Part shown: positions 18,210-26,685 of the stretch, piece after piece
Numbering within the stretch: the first letter of the stretch is position 1
Layout of the letters: every line of letters starts with the position of its first letter
Assembly: GCF_018531145.1 (NCBI RefSeq)
Contig: NZ_JAHDSZ010000005.1
Span: 53,351-117,350, forward strand
Direction of reading: 5' to 3'
Origin: Canibacter zhuwentaonis
GTDB lineage: Bacteria; Actinomycetota; Actinomycetes; Actinomycetales; Microbacteriaceae
Length of the DNA: 64,000 bases
Notes under the pieces: generated by a model
What the model was told of the DNA's origin: nothing
What the model saw: the letters and a program-made list of their open reading frames with translations, nothing else
Databases searched by the model: none
Made by a program: the position numbers and the translations under genes

Positions 18210-19772
18210 ATGAGCAAGCAAGATGGGGTGCAAGAGGCGGGCGGCGGCGAAACACAAGAAGCGGTCGGATGCGAAGCAGAAGTGCACGAGCAGATGGCTG
18301 TGCGCATGGTAAAGCGCAACAGGTTGAACGCCGATGCTGATTTGGCGGGCGGCGCGTACCCTGTGACGGTTGCTATAACCGCAACGATTGGTGAGGTGCG
18401 TCGCGAGTTCGGGCATTTAGAGGCAGAAAACGGCAGCGCTTCCGGGCAAACGGTTGGGGTTGCCGGGCGCGTTGTAAATCTGCGCAACACTGGTAGGCTC
18501 TGCTTTGTGGCTTTGCAGGCGGGCGATGGCGCGCGATTACAGGCGATGCTGAGCGAAGCTGCTGTTGGCAAAGAGACGCTCGCGCAGTTCAAAGAACTGG
18601 TCGATTTAGGCGATCACCTTTTTGTTCGGGGCGAGGTGATTTCTAGCAAGCGCGGCGAATTGTCAGTGATGGCGGATGAGTGGCAAATAGCGTCTAAGGC
18701 GTTGGTGCCGCTGCCCAACACGTACAAAGAACTTAACGAAGAAACGCGAGTGAGACAGCGCTATCTTGACCTGATTGTGCGTGAGCAGGCGCGCACAAAC
18801 GTGCTAACCCGCGCAAAAACAATGCAGAGTCTGCGTGAAACTTTTGCGGGGCGCGATTTTATCGAGATTGAAACACCAATGCTGCAAACCCTGCACGGCG
18901 GCGCTGCGGCGCGTCCGTTCACAACCTACTCGAATGCTTTTGACACCGAGCTGTATTTGCGGATCGCACCCGAACTGTATCTAAAGCGCGCGCTTGTGGG
19001 CGGTCTGGAGCGGGTCTTTGAGATTAACCGCAACTTCAGAAACGAGGGTGCCGACTCAACGCACAGCCCGGAGTTCGCAATGCTCGAAGCATATCAGGCT
19101 TATGGCGATTATAATTCGATCGCAGATTTAACCCAGGAACTGGTGCAGAACGCGGTGCGCGCGGTAAACGCGGGGACCGAGCGCGAGGGCAGCTGCGTTG
19201 CGCGCCACGCTGACGGCACTGATTCTGATTTTGGGGGCAGCTGGGATCGTATTTCAATGTACGACACTCTCTCTGAGGCTGTGGGTAAAAAAATAACCCC
19301 CGAAGCTCCGGTTGCACAGCTGCAAGAGCTTGCCGCACGCGAGGAGGTTGAGGTAAAACTCCCAAACCATGGCAAACTCGTTGAGCAGCTCTGGGAGCAT
19401 TTCGTGAAAGACAGCCTGCGCCGACCCACCTTTGTGATGGATTTTCCGGTTGAAACCAGCCCGCTAACACGCCATCACAGAAGCATCCCGGGGGTTGTTG
19501 AAAAGTGGGATCTGTACGTGCATGGCTTCGAGCTTGCCACCGGATACTCGGAACTCGCCGATCCGGTTGTGCAGCGCGAGCGTTTTGTGGCGCAGGCTAA
19601 AATGGCGGCGGCGGGCGATCCTGAAGCAATGCGCGTTGATGAGGATTTTCTGCGCGCGATGGAACACGGGATGCCACCTGCCGGCGGCATGGGAATGGGA
19701 ATTGACCGGCTATTGATGGCGCTAACGGGGCTTGGGATTCGCGAAACAATCCTATTCCCGCTGGTGAAGTAG
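18210..19772 (+). CDS. lysS: Lysyl-tRNA synthetase, class II
   Basis: Charges tRNA-Lys with lysine. 520 aa. An OB-fold anticodon domain (about residues 68-150) precedes the catalytic domain with class II motifs: RQRYLDLI and DFIEIETPML (motif 1), RVFEINRNFRNEGADSTHSPEFAMLE (motif 2) and GMGMGIDRLLM (motif 3). The first 35 residues are a Glu/Gly-rich extension. Between motifs 2 and 3 there is a small Gly/Asp-rich loop (about residues 322-345). The ATG follows AAGGAG; TATAAT at 18168-18173 is a candidate -10. Confidence 0.96.
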   Translation: MSKQDGVQEAGGGETQEAVGCEAEVHEQMAVRMVKRNRLNADADLAGGAYPVTVAITATIGEVRREFGHLEAENGSASGQTVGVAGRVVNLRNTGRLCFVALQAGDGARLQAMLSEAAVGKETLAQFKELVDLGDHLFVRGEVISSKRGELSVMADEWQIASKALVPLPNTYKELNEETRVRQRYLDLIVREQARTNVLTRAKTMQSLRETFAGRDFIEIETPMLQTLHGGAAARPFTTYSNAFDTELYLRIAPELYLKRALVGGLERVFEINRNFRNEGADSTHSPEFAMLEAYQAYGDYNSIADLTQELVQNAVRAVNAGTEREGSCVARHADGTDSDFGGSWDRISMYDTLSEAVGKKITPEAPVAQLQELAAREEVEVKLPNHGKLVEQLWEHFVKDSLRRPTFVMDFPVETSPLTRHHRSIPGVVEKWDLYVHGFELATGYSELADPVVQRERFVAQAKMAAAGDPEAMRVDEDFLRAMEHGMPPAGGMGMGIDRLLMALTGLGIRETILFPLVK

Positions 19773-19783
19773 GGTGGGGCAAA

Positions 19784-19969
19784 ATGTCTGAGTGGCTAGC
19801 AAACGCAATCTGGTCTATTGTGCCAACAATTTTTGCGGGCATTTTATTCTGGCTGCTGATTCGCACCATTTTAAGAGCGGATCGCACCGAGCGGCGCGAA
19901 TATTCGCGGATCGAAGCGCAGGAGCGCGCAAAAGCAGGCTTGCCTCCGCGCCCAGATTCTGGCGCGTAA
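19784..19969 (+). CDS. Small single-pass membrane protein
   Basis: 61 aa: one transmembrane helix (IWSIVPTIFAGILFWLLIRTI, about residues 9-29) followed by a basic/acidic cytoplasmic tail ending in a Pro-rich segment. Proteins of this size and layout follow lysS in several Microbacteriaceae, but no function is known. The start lies 11 bases after lysS with GGTGGGGC upstream, and the next gene starts 30 bases later. Confidence 0.7.
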   Translation: MSEWLANAIWSIVPTIFAGILFWLLIRTILRADRTERREYSRIEAQERAKAGLPPRPDSGA

Positions 19970-19999
19970 CGGTTTGTGGTAGGTGCTGGTGGCACGTGA

Positions 20000-21466
20000 A
20001 TGAATCACACATTTGAGTTTTTAACCGTTACCGTCGCGATTATTAATGCGCTGTTAATAGTTGTTGCGCTGTTTGTTGTGCCGAGCAACCGTCGTCCTTC
20101 GTCGGGAATGGCGTGGCTGCTGTTCATATTTTTAGCGCCAATTATTGGTTTTATTGCGTTTCTGATTTTGGGCGGCAGGTATTTGCCTCGCAGGCGCCGC
20201 AACCGACACTACGAGGTTAAAAAAGCGTTGCAGAAATATGTTGCCAGGTGGGTTCGTAAATCGGCTCCCAGCGTGCCGCGCGTGCCCGATGAGCGGCTTG
20301 CGAGCGCGATTGCGCTGGGCAGGAATCTCGGTGCTTTTCCGATGATGGGCGGTAATACTTTTTCGCTGCATTCGCTTTATAATGAAACTTTTGTTGAGAT
20401 GGCGCGCGCTATTGACGGCGCAAAAAAGTTTGTGCATATGGAGTTTTATATTTTGGTGCGGGATAAGGCTACCGAGCCGGTTTTCGCGGCTCTGGCGCGC
20501 GCAAAAAAGCGCGGTGTTGAGGTGCGAGTGCTGCTCGACTATATTTCGACCGTGCGCAACCCGTGGCGACGCAGAACCCAGAAAACGTTAGAGGATATGG
20601 GCGCGCTGTTTCGGTACGCGCTGCCGGTGCGTCCGTGGCGGGGCGAGTATCAGCGCCCCGATCTGCGCAACCACCGCAAAATCCTGGTGATTGATGGCAC
20701 GCGCGGGTTTATGGGGTCGCAAAATCTAATTGACGCGCACTATAATAAACACGCAAACAGGCGGCGCGGGCTGTCGTGGAAAGATTTAACGGTGCAGGTT
20801 AGCGGATCAGCTGCGGCCTGTTTAGACGCTGTTTTTGCGACTGACTGGCACGCGGAGACAGGGGAGCTGCTGCAGCACACTCTGGCTATCGATCCGCCAG
20901 TTGCTGCCAGTGGCGGCACTGCGATGCAGCTGATACCGTCGGGCCCCGGATATGTTAACGAGAATAATCTGCAGGTTTTTGTTGCTTTAATTTACGCGGC
21001 AAAGCGGCGGGTGTGGATCACAAGCCCGTATTTTATCCCCGAGCGGGCCTTGATGATTGCGCTTAAAGCGGCCACGGCGCGCGGTGTTGAGGTAACTATT
21101 TTTGTTTCCGAGGTGGGCGACCAGCCGGTGACTTACTATGCGCAGCGCTCTTATTATGAGGAGTTGCTGCTGGCGGGGGTGCGGATTTTTATGTACCGCC
21201 CACCATATATTTTGCACGCTAAGCATTTTACGGTGGACGATGATGTTGCTGTGATTGGTTCCTCTAATATGGACAGCCGCTCTTTTAACCTGAACTATGA
21301 GGTTTCTATGCTGGTGCAGAGCGCTGATTTTGTGCGGGAGCTTGACCGTGTGAACGCGACAACAATTGCGCATTCTCGTGAGCTAACACTGCGAGAGTGG
21401 CAAAGCCGTAGTGTTTTTGTGCGTCTTGTTAATAATCTGGCCAGATTGACGAGCGCTCTGCAGTAG
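20000..21466 (+). CDS. cls: Cardiolipin synthase (phospholipase D type)
   Basis: Joins two phosphatidylglycerol molecules, or a related pair, to cardiolipin in the membrane. 488 aa. Two N-terminal transmembrane helices are followed by two PLD domains, each with an HKD motif: HRKILVIDGTRGFMGSQN (about residues 225-242) and HAKHFTVDDDVAVIGSSNMD (about residues 406-425). The ATG is preceded by GGTGGCACGTGA, a weak ribosome site. It ends about 120 bases before clpC. Confidence 0.93.
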   Translation: MNHTFEFLTVTVAIINALLIVVALFVVPSNRRPSSGMAWLLFIFLAPIIGFIAFLILGGRYLPRRRRNRHYEVKKALQKYVARWVRKSAPSVPRVPDERLASAIALGRNLGAFPMMGGNTFSLHSLYNETFVEMARAIDGAKKFVHMEFYILVRDKATEPVFAALARAKKRGVEVRVLLDYISTVRNPWRRRTQKTLEDMGALFRYALPVRPWRGEYQRPDLRNHRKILVIDGTRGFMGSQNLIDAHYNKHANRRRGLSWKDLTVQVSGSAAACLDAVFATDWHAETGELLQHTLAIDPPVAASGGTAMQLIPSGPGYVNENNLQVFVALIYAAKRRVWITSPYFIPERALMIALKAATARGVEVTIFVSEVGDQPVTYYAQRSYYEELLLAGVRIFMYRPPYILHAKHFTVDDDVAVIGSSNMDSRSFNLNYEVSMLVQSADFVRELDRVNATTIAHSRELTLREWQSRSVFVRLVNNLARLTSALQ

Positions 21467-21479
21467 TCCTTAGTATCCG

Positions 21480-21497
21480 TGAACGCTCACGGCGAAC
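21480..21497 (+). promoter_or_regulatory. ClgR-type operator upstream of clpC
   Basis: The 18 bases TGAACGCTCACGGCGAAC agree at every position with the ClgR consensus of actinobacteria as I recall it (WNNWCGCYNANRGCGWWS). ClgR activates clp protease genes after envelope or protein stress. The site lies 90 bases upstream of the clpC start. TTGAAA (21531-21536) and a TATTTT/TATATT stretch (21551-21558) are possible promoter elements downstream of it. Confidence 0.65.
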
Positions 21498-21586
21498 AAG
21501 CCTATATTTTGCCGCTTTGAGGCGATAGTCTTGAAATAATCGCATATTTCTATATTTTTATGCTCACTAGCTGCTTAAGGAGAAAA

Positions 21587-24112
21587 ATGTTTGAGAGATT
21601 TACTGATGGCGCTCGGCGCACGATTGTGCTTGCGCAAGAAGAGGCAAAAAAGCTTAGGCATAACTTTATCGGCACTGAGCATCTGCTGCTTGCAATTATA
21701 AGGCAGAAAGAGAACATGAGCGTCGAGCCTTTTGCCGGCGTTAATGCCACCTACAACGAGGTTCTTGAGCAGGTTATTAGCCACGTTGGAAAAGGAGATG
21801 AAGGGCAGCAGAATAAACACATTCCCTTTACTCCCCGCGCGAAAAAAGTGCTTGAGCTGAGCCTGCGTGAGGCGCTGCGACTCGGGCACGGGTATATTGA
21901 AACTGAGCATATTGCGCTCGGGCTATTGCGCGAGGGTGAAGGCGTTGCGGCGCAAATTATTAAGGCGCTAGGTGCCGATCCTGAAATGAGTCTTGTGGTT
22001 TTAACCAAGACAATGGAGGCACGCGGTGAGGATGAAAAATCACCCGCGGGCGCTCGAGGAATTTGGCATGATGACCCTGATGATAAAAAAGACCCGAAAA
22101 TGCTGCAAAAGTTTGGGCGCAACCTAACTCGCGCGGCTCGTGAGGGTAAACTTGACCCGGTTATCGGGCGCGAAAAAGAGGTTGAGCGCGTTATTCAAAT
22201 CTTGTCACGGCGCACTAAAAACAACCCCGTGCTAATTGGCGAGCCGGGAGTTGGTAAAACCGCTGTTGTTGAAGGGCTGGCGCGCGCAATTGTTTCAGAG
22301 CAGGTGCCTGAAACTCTAAAAGATAAAAAGGTTTATGCGCTAGATCTTGGCAGCCTGATTGCCGGCACTCGCTACCGCGGCGAGTTTGAGGATAGACTCA
22401 AGAAACTCACTAACGAAATTCGCGATCGCGGCGATGTTATCGGTTTTATTGACGAGATTCACACGCTTGTTGGCGTGGGGGCAGGAGAGGGCTCCTTAGA
22501 CGGTGCTAATATTCTAAAACCACTGCTGGCGCGTGGTGAGCTGCAAACAATCGGCGCGACAACGCTTGATGAGTATCGTAAATACTTTGAAAAAGACGCG
22601 GCTCTTGAGCGTAGATTTCAGCCGATTACGGTTAACGAGCCGTCTCCCGCGCACGCCGTGAACATTCTTAAGGGTTTGCGTGAAAGCTACGAGAACTTCC
22701 ACAAGGTTAAAATAACTGATGAGGCGATAGAAGCGGCCGTTAGTCTCTCGAGTCGTTACCTGCAGGATAAGTTCTTGCCAGACAAGGCAATTGACCTGAT
22801 CGATGAGGCCGGCGCTAGACTCCGCCTGTCGGTGCTTTCGAGTCCTACCGAGCTGCAGGAGCTTGACGAGCAAATCGCTCTTGCTCGCAAAGAAAAAGAA
22901 ATGTTCATCGAGTCTAACCAGTTTGAACTGGCGGCTGAAAAACGGGATTTGGAAAAGACGCTAACGGCAAAACGGTTGCAGCGTGAGAAAGAGTGGCGAG
23001 CTGGTCAGGTTGAAACTGCGGATGTCGTTGACGCTGGAATTATCGCTGAGGTGCTAGCTGTTGCAACGGGCATTCCCGTGTTTAAACTCACGGAGGAAGA
23101 AACCAGCAGACTGCGGTTTATGGAGGATGCGCTGCACCAGCGTGTTATCGGGCAGAGCGAGGCTATTGCGGCGCTTTCGCGCACGATCCGCCGCCAGCGT
23201 GCCGGGTTGAAAGATCCGAAGCGTCCTTCGGGATCGTTTATTTTTGCAGGTCCTACGGGTGTTGGTAAAACCGAGCTGGCAAAAGCTCTTGCGGAGTTCT
23301 TGTTTGACGATGAGAGCGCTCTGATTTCGCTTGATATGTCAGAATACGGTGAGAAGCACACCGTTTCGAGGCTGTTTGGGGCTCCCCCGGGCTTTGTCGG
23401 CTTTGAGGAGGGCGGTCAGCTAACCGAAAAGGTGCGCCGCAAGCCGTTTAGTGTGATTCTGTTTGACGAAATAGAAAAAGCTCATCCGGATATTTTTAAT
23501 TCACTGCTGCAGATCCTTGAGGAGGGTCGCCTGACTGACGGTCAGGGGCGTGTTGTTGACTTTAAGAACACCGTGATTATTATGACAACAAATCTCTGCT
23601 CGAAAGGCATTGCGGGCGGGCCTGTTGGATTCCAACTCGGCGCTGAAACAGTTGCGGGTTATGAGGCGATGCGCGGCAAAGTTAACGAAGAGCTTAAAAA
23701 ACACTTTAAGCCGGAGTTCTTGAACCGTGTTGACGACACAATCGTGTTCCCGCAGTTGCAAAAACCAGAGTTGCTGCGTATCGTTGATCTGTTTGTTAAC
23801 AAGCTAAAAGATCTTTTGCTCGATCGCCGGATTAAGCTGAGCATTAGTGACGTCGCCAAAGAGGGCCTGATTGAGATCGGATATGATGCTTCAATGGGCG
23901 CGCGACCTTTGCGTCGTGCGGTGCAGCGGTACGTTGAAGATCCGCTGTCAGAGCGTATTCTAAGCGGTGATCTGGAATCTGGTGGCAGCGTGCAGGTGGA
24001 TTACGCAGACGGTGAGTTTGTGTTTAATATCTCCGGTGGCAGCGATAATTCAGCGGATCGTGTCGTGCAGCTCGCCGCCGCTGTAGCACAGACTGCCGCT
24101 ACTCAAGACTAG
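21587..24112 (+). CDS. clpC: ClpC AAA+ unfoldase
   Basis: ATPase partner of the ClpP protease for regulated protein degradation. 841 aa. N-terminal Clp-N repeats ([19 protein letters not shown], and a second at about residue 80), first AAA domain with [11 protein letters not shown]-like coiled segment ([11 protein letters not shown]), second AAA domain with GPTGVGKT and [12 protein letters not shown], then the ClpB-D2-small domain. Start ATG 21587 ([11 protein letters not shown]) follows AAGGAGAAAA and is the usual ClpC start; the longer frame from 21560 is rejected. A ClgR operator lies upstream. Confidence 0.97.
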   Translation: MFERFTDGARRTIVLAQEEAKKLRHNFIGTEHLLLAIIRQKENMSVEPFAGVNATYNEVLEQVISHVGKGDEGQQNKHIPFTPRAKKVLELSLREALRLGHGYIETEHIALGLLREGEGVAAQIIKALGADPEMSLVVLTKTMEARGEDEKSPAGARGIWHDDPDDKKDPKMLQKFGRNLTRAAREGKLDPVIGREKEVERVIQILSRRTKNNPVLIGEPGVGKTAVVEGLARAIVSEQVPETLKDKKVYALDLGSLIAGTRYRGEFEDRLKKLTNEIRDRGDVIGFIDEIHTLVGVGAGEGSLDGANILKPLLARGELQTIGATTLDEYRKYFEKDAALERRFQPITVNEPSPAHAVNILKGLRESYENFHKVKITDEAIEAAVSLSSRYLQDKFLPDKAIDLIDEAGARLRLSVLSSPTELQELDEQIALARKEKEMFIESNQFELAAEKRDLEKTLTAKRLQREKEWRAGQVETADVVDAGIIAEVLAVATGIPVFKLTEEETSRLRFMEDALHQRVIGQSEAIAALSRTIRRQRAGLKDPKRPSGSFIFAGPTGVGKTELAKALAEFLFDDESALISLDMSEYGEKHTVSRLFGAPPGFVGFEEGGQLTEKVRRKPFSVILFDEIEKAHPDIFNSLLQILEEGRLTDGQGRVVDFKNTVIIMTTNLCSKGIAGGPVGFQLGAETVAGYEAMRGKVNEELKKHFKPEFLNRVDDTIVFPQLQKPELLRIVDLFVNKLKDLLLDRRIKLSISDVAKEGLIEIGYDASMGARPLRRAVQRYVEDPLSERILSGDLESGGSVQVDYADGEFVFNISGGSDNSADRVVQLAAAVAQTAATQD

Positions 24113-24155
24113 CTTGCTTATTCTGGTTGCATTGCGTGGCTAGAGGGCAAGGATA

Positions 24156-24203
24156 ACAGCAGAAGCCCCGAACACGCATTAGCGGGTTCGGGGCTTCTGC
24201 TGT
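24156..24203. terminator. Terminator between clpC and the first subtilase
   Basis: An 18-base perfect inverted repeat, ACAGCAGAAGCCCCGAAC and its complement, around a 12-base loop. It lies between convergent genes and can serve both. A close copy, imperfect, stands at 26621-26669 after the second subtilase, so the element was duplicated together with the protease gene. Confidence 0.85.
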
Positions 24204-24221
24204 GCTTTAAAGCAGGGTCGA

Positions 24222-26501
24222 CTATGCTTTAGTGCGGCGGCGAGCTGCGAGCATTAGCGCGCCAGCTCCCAGGAGGGCGAATACGCCACCCAGTAGCGGG
24301 GCAACTGCGCCGTTCGCGCCTGTGCTAACCAGTTTCTTATCGCTATCTTTAGCAGGTTTTTGCTGCCCATCAGCAGCGGTATCTGCTGATATGATAGGCG
24401 TAACAGGCGCTGGCGTGGCTGCCGCTGGGGTTACCGTGTAGCTGAAATCAGCGGTAACGTCATCATCCGCTAGTGCGTCGCTGTTGTAGCCATAGGCTTT
24501 CACCTGGTAATTATGATCTTCGACCTTATCTCCAACAATGATGTCAGTTGCGACATAGAGCGTCTCGCCATCACTAGAGCGTACATCAGTGCTCTTAGAA
24601 TCAAGGTCTTTACCGTCTTGTAGCAAGACTAAGCGGCTTACATAGTGGTCGGCTTTAAAGCGCAGTTTCAACTTAGTGCCGCTCGGCGCTAAAATAGCTT
24701 GACCTGTAGCGGGTTGCCAGGTTGCCCCATCGTCAGTTGAATACTCAGCCTGCTTCTCAAGTCGTGGCTGTGGTTGATCTTTAGTAACAGCTGCTAGCGC
24801 GTCAACAAGTCCATGACCGCGGAACTCTCTGTTGTCACGGGGTTCTTTTAGTCGGGAGTATTGGTCTTTCGCGTGCTTTAGGAGAATACCCGTAGTGTCT
24901 TTCGCTGAAATACCGGGGTGAGTTGATATGATTAATGATGCAACGGCGGCAACGTGCGGCGAAGCCATTGACGTGCCACTGATCTTGGTCCACGGGTCTT
25001 TGAAGTCTTTGTGGTTAATCGTTGACAGAATTAACACTCCGGGAGCGGCAATATCAATAGAGTTTTTACCATAGTTGCTGAAGTAAGCACGAAGCAGCAG
25101 CGCTGTTTCTGGATCTGCGTCCAGCGTGGGAATACTAACTGCTGAAACATTGATAACACCGGGCAGTCCGCCAGGAAGAAGCACCGGATTGTCGCCCTGC
25201 TTAAAAGTGCGGATCTTAGAACCCGCAATATCTCCCGGACTCTTATCCTGCATTGGCTGGTCTAGATTGTTAGCCGAGTTGCCCGCTGCTGCAATGTGTA
25301 GCACGCCCTGATCCTGACTCCATTTCACAGCGCGGCGCACCGACTCGTAGCCAGCTGCCTGTGACGGCTCGTTCGTCACCCAAAACTCCCACGGATCCAC
25401 GTAGTAGCTATTGTTTGTAACGTCAAGTTTTTTCTGACCCGCCCACATAAAGCCGCAAACTGCGTGTTCCGGCATAGCAAAGTTGCCGTTGTAGATGCGA
25501 ATAGCTGCGATTTTAGCACGCGGGTTTACACCCTGTATACCAACACCGTTTTGGGCGGCTGCGATTGTGCCAGCAACGTGAGTACCGTGATATTCCTTTT
25601 GAGCAGGCTTCCAGCGCTCATCTTCCTGCGACGGAATGCCGTTTACAGTGCAGTCAACAGACAGCGTCTTGTCGACAACAGGCGCAAGGTCGGGATGGTC
25701 ACTGTCAACGCCGGTGTCGATCACGCCAACGGTTACTGGCGCGTAGTAGGTTTTAACATCATAGGCTTTTAGCGCGCCAATAGCCTTGTGGCCCCAGAGT
25801 TGATCTGACATCGGATCATTTTCGGATGCTGTAGTGCCCACGGTTGGGGTAACGCCCTCGGTTAGGATACCAAGCTCAGAAACTGCCTGCTGTCCGCTGG
25901 TTTCTGCGCCGCTAGCGTCACCTGCTTCTTGCGTGTCAGCGGGGGTTTGTTGGCTGTCGGTTTCAGCTGCCGAATCATCCGGAGCTGTTTCGGGAGTCTG
26001 TGCAGCGTCATCCAGGTTTGTTCCGGTGGCGTTATCCGCTGTACTCGCCGGAGTGTTTAGCTTAGCCGGGTCTTTGATTTCGGGAAGCTTAATTTCTTCG
26101 CGCTTGGAAACCGCAGCCTGACGGGTTGGACCCGCCGACACAAGCTTAATTCCGTTTTCTGCAGCTAGTTTCGCAAAGTCAGAGGTAAAAGTGTTAGATT
26201 TGCTCTGCGCGAAATAGGTGCGAATTTCGGGCCAGTCTTTAGTGGTTGCGCCACCTGCCTTGGTGATTAGACCTTTTACGGTTTCGTATTTGGCATCGTT
26301 TGTGTCTGCAGCAAGGTTGATGGCGTAGCTCATTGCGCCGTCTCCTGCTGCGGCTGGTTTATTGCCCACGATCGGGGCATCAGCTACCTGGGTTGCTGTG
26401 GCGGGCATAACCCCTGCGGCAAATACTGCAGATGTTAATAACCCGAATGCTAAACATCCGCCAAGAACCCTTGCGGGTTTGGCGTTTTGTTTTTTTGTCA
26501 T
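24222..26501 (-). CDS. Secreted subtilisin-like serine protease (S8), wall-sorting tail, copy 1
   Basis: 759 aa. Signal peptide (about residues 1-37), a propeptide region with YAINLA and WPEIRTYFAQS, an acidic Thr/Ala/Glu-rich spacer (about 120-220), then the S8 domain with the triad D262 (VGVIDTGVDSDHPDLAP), H308 (HGTHVAGT) and S511 (GTSMASPHVA). A C-terminal beta domain and KLVSTGANGA, a hydrophobic helix and RRRTKA form a sorting signal close to LAxTG, so the enzyme is probably anchored or secreted. I start at ATG 26501, after AAAAGGACT; an upstream ATG at 26561 would extend into the promoter. Paralogue of the next gene. Confidence 0.9.
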   Translation of the reverse strand: MTKKQNAKPARVLGGCLAFGLLTSAVFAAGVMPATATQVADAPIVGNKPAAAGDGAMSYAINLAADTNDAKYETVKGLITKAGGATTKDWPEIRTYFAQSKSNTFTSDFAKLAAENGIKLVSAGPTRQAAVSKREEIKLPEIKDPAKLNTPASTADNATGTNLDDAAQTPETAPDDSAAETDSQQTPADTQEAGDASGAETSGQQAVSELGILTEGVTPTVGTTASENDPMSDQLWGHKAIGALKAYDVKTYYAPVTVGVIDTGVDSDHPDLAPVVDKTLSVDCTVNGIPSQEDERWKPAQKEYHGTHVAGTIAAAQNGVGIQGVNPRAKIAAIRIYNGNFAMPEHAVCGFMWAGQKKLDVTNNSYYVDPWEFWVTNEPSQAAGYESVRRAVKWSQDQGVLHIAAAGNSANNLDQPMQDKSPGDIAGSKIRTFKQGDNPVLLPGGLPGVINVSAVSIPTLDADPETALLLRAYFSNYGKNSIDIAAPGVLILSTINHKDFKDPWTKISGTSMASPHVAAVASLIISTHPGISAKDTTGILLKHAKDQYSRLKEPRDNREFRGHGLVDALAAVTKDQPQPRLEKQAEYSTDDGATWQPATGQAILAPSGTKLKLRFKADHYVSRLVLLQDGKDLDSKSTDVRSSDGETLYVATDIIVGDKVEDHNYQVKAYGYNSDALADDDVTADFSYTVTPAAATPAPVTPIISADTAADGQQKPAKDSDKKLVSTGANGAVAPLLGGVFALLGAGALMLAARRRTKA

Positions 26502-26560
26502 AGGTAATAAGTCCTTTTCGTTTTGAATGGTGCGCAGCTCAGAAATGATCCACGTCTCCA

Positions 26561-26589
26561 ACTTTACTGCTTAGATGCTATCCTTGCAA
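26561..26589 (-). promoter_or_regulatory. Promoter of subtilase copy 1
   Basis: On the minus strand TTGCAA (26584-26589), a 17-base spacer and TAAAGT (26561-26566). The leader is about 50 bases. The same elements and much of the leader recur ahead of copy 2. Confidence 0.65.
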
Positions 26590-26620
26590 AATTACACAAA
26601 TTTCGCGGGTGAGTGCAGGT

Positions 26621-26669
26621 ACAGCAGAAGCCCCGAACCCGCGTTGGCGCATCCGGGGCTGCTGCTGTG
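26621..26669 (-). terminator. Terminator of subtilase copy 2
   Basis: Inverted repeat ACAGCAG.AGCCCCG around a GC-rich loop, with one mismatch in the arms. It is a diverged duplicate of the hairpin at 24156-24203 and lies just after the stop of copy 2. Confidence 0.75.
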
Positions 26670-26685
26670 CGTAAAACAGAGTCAA

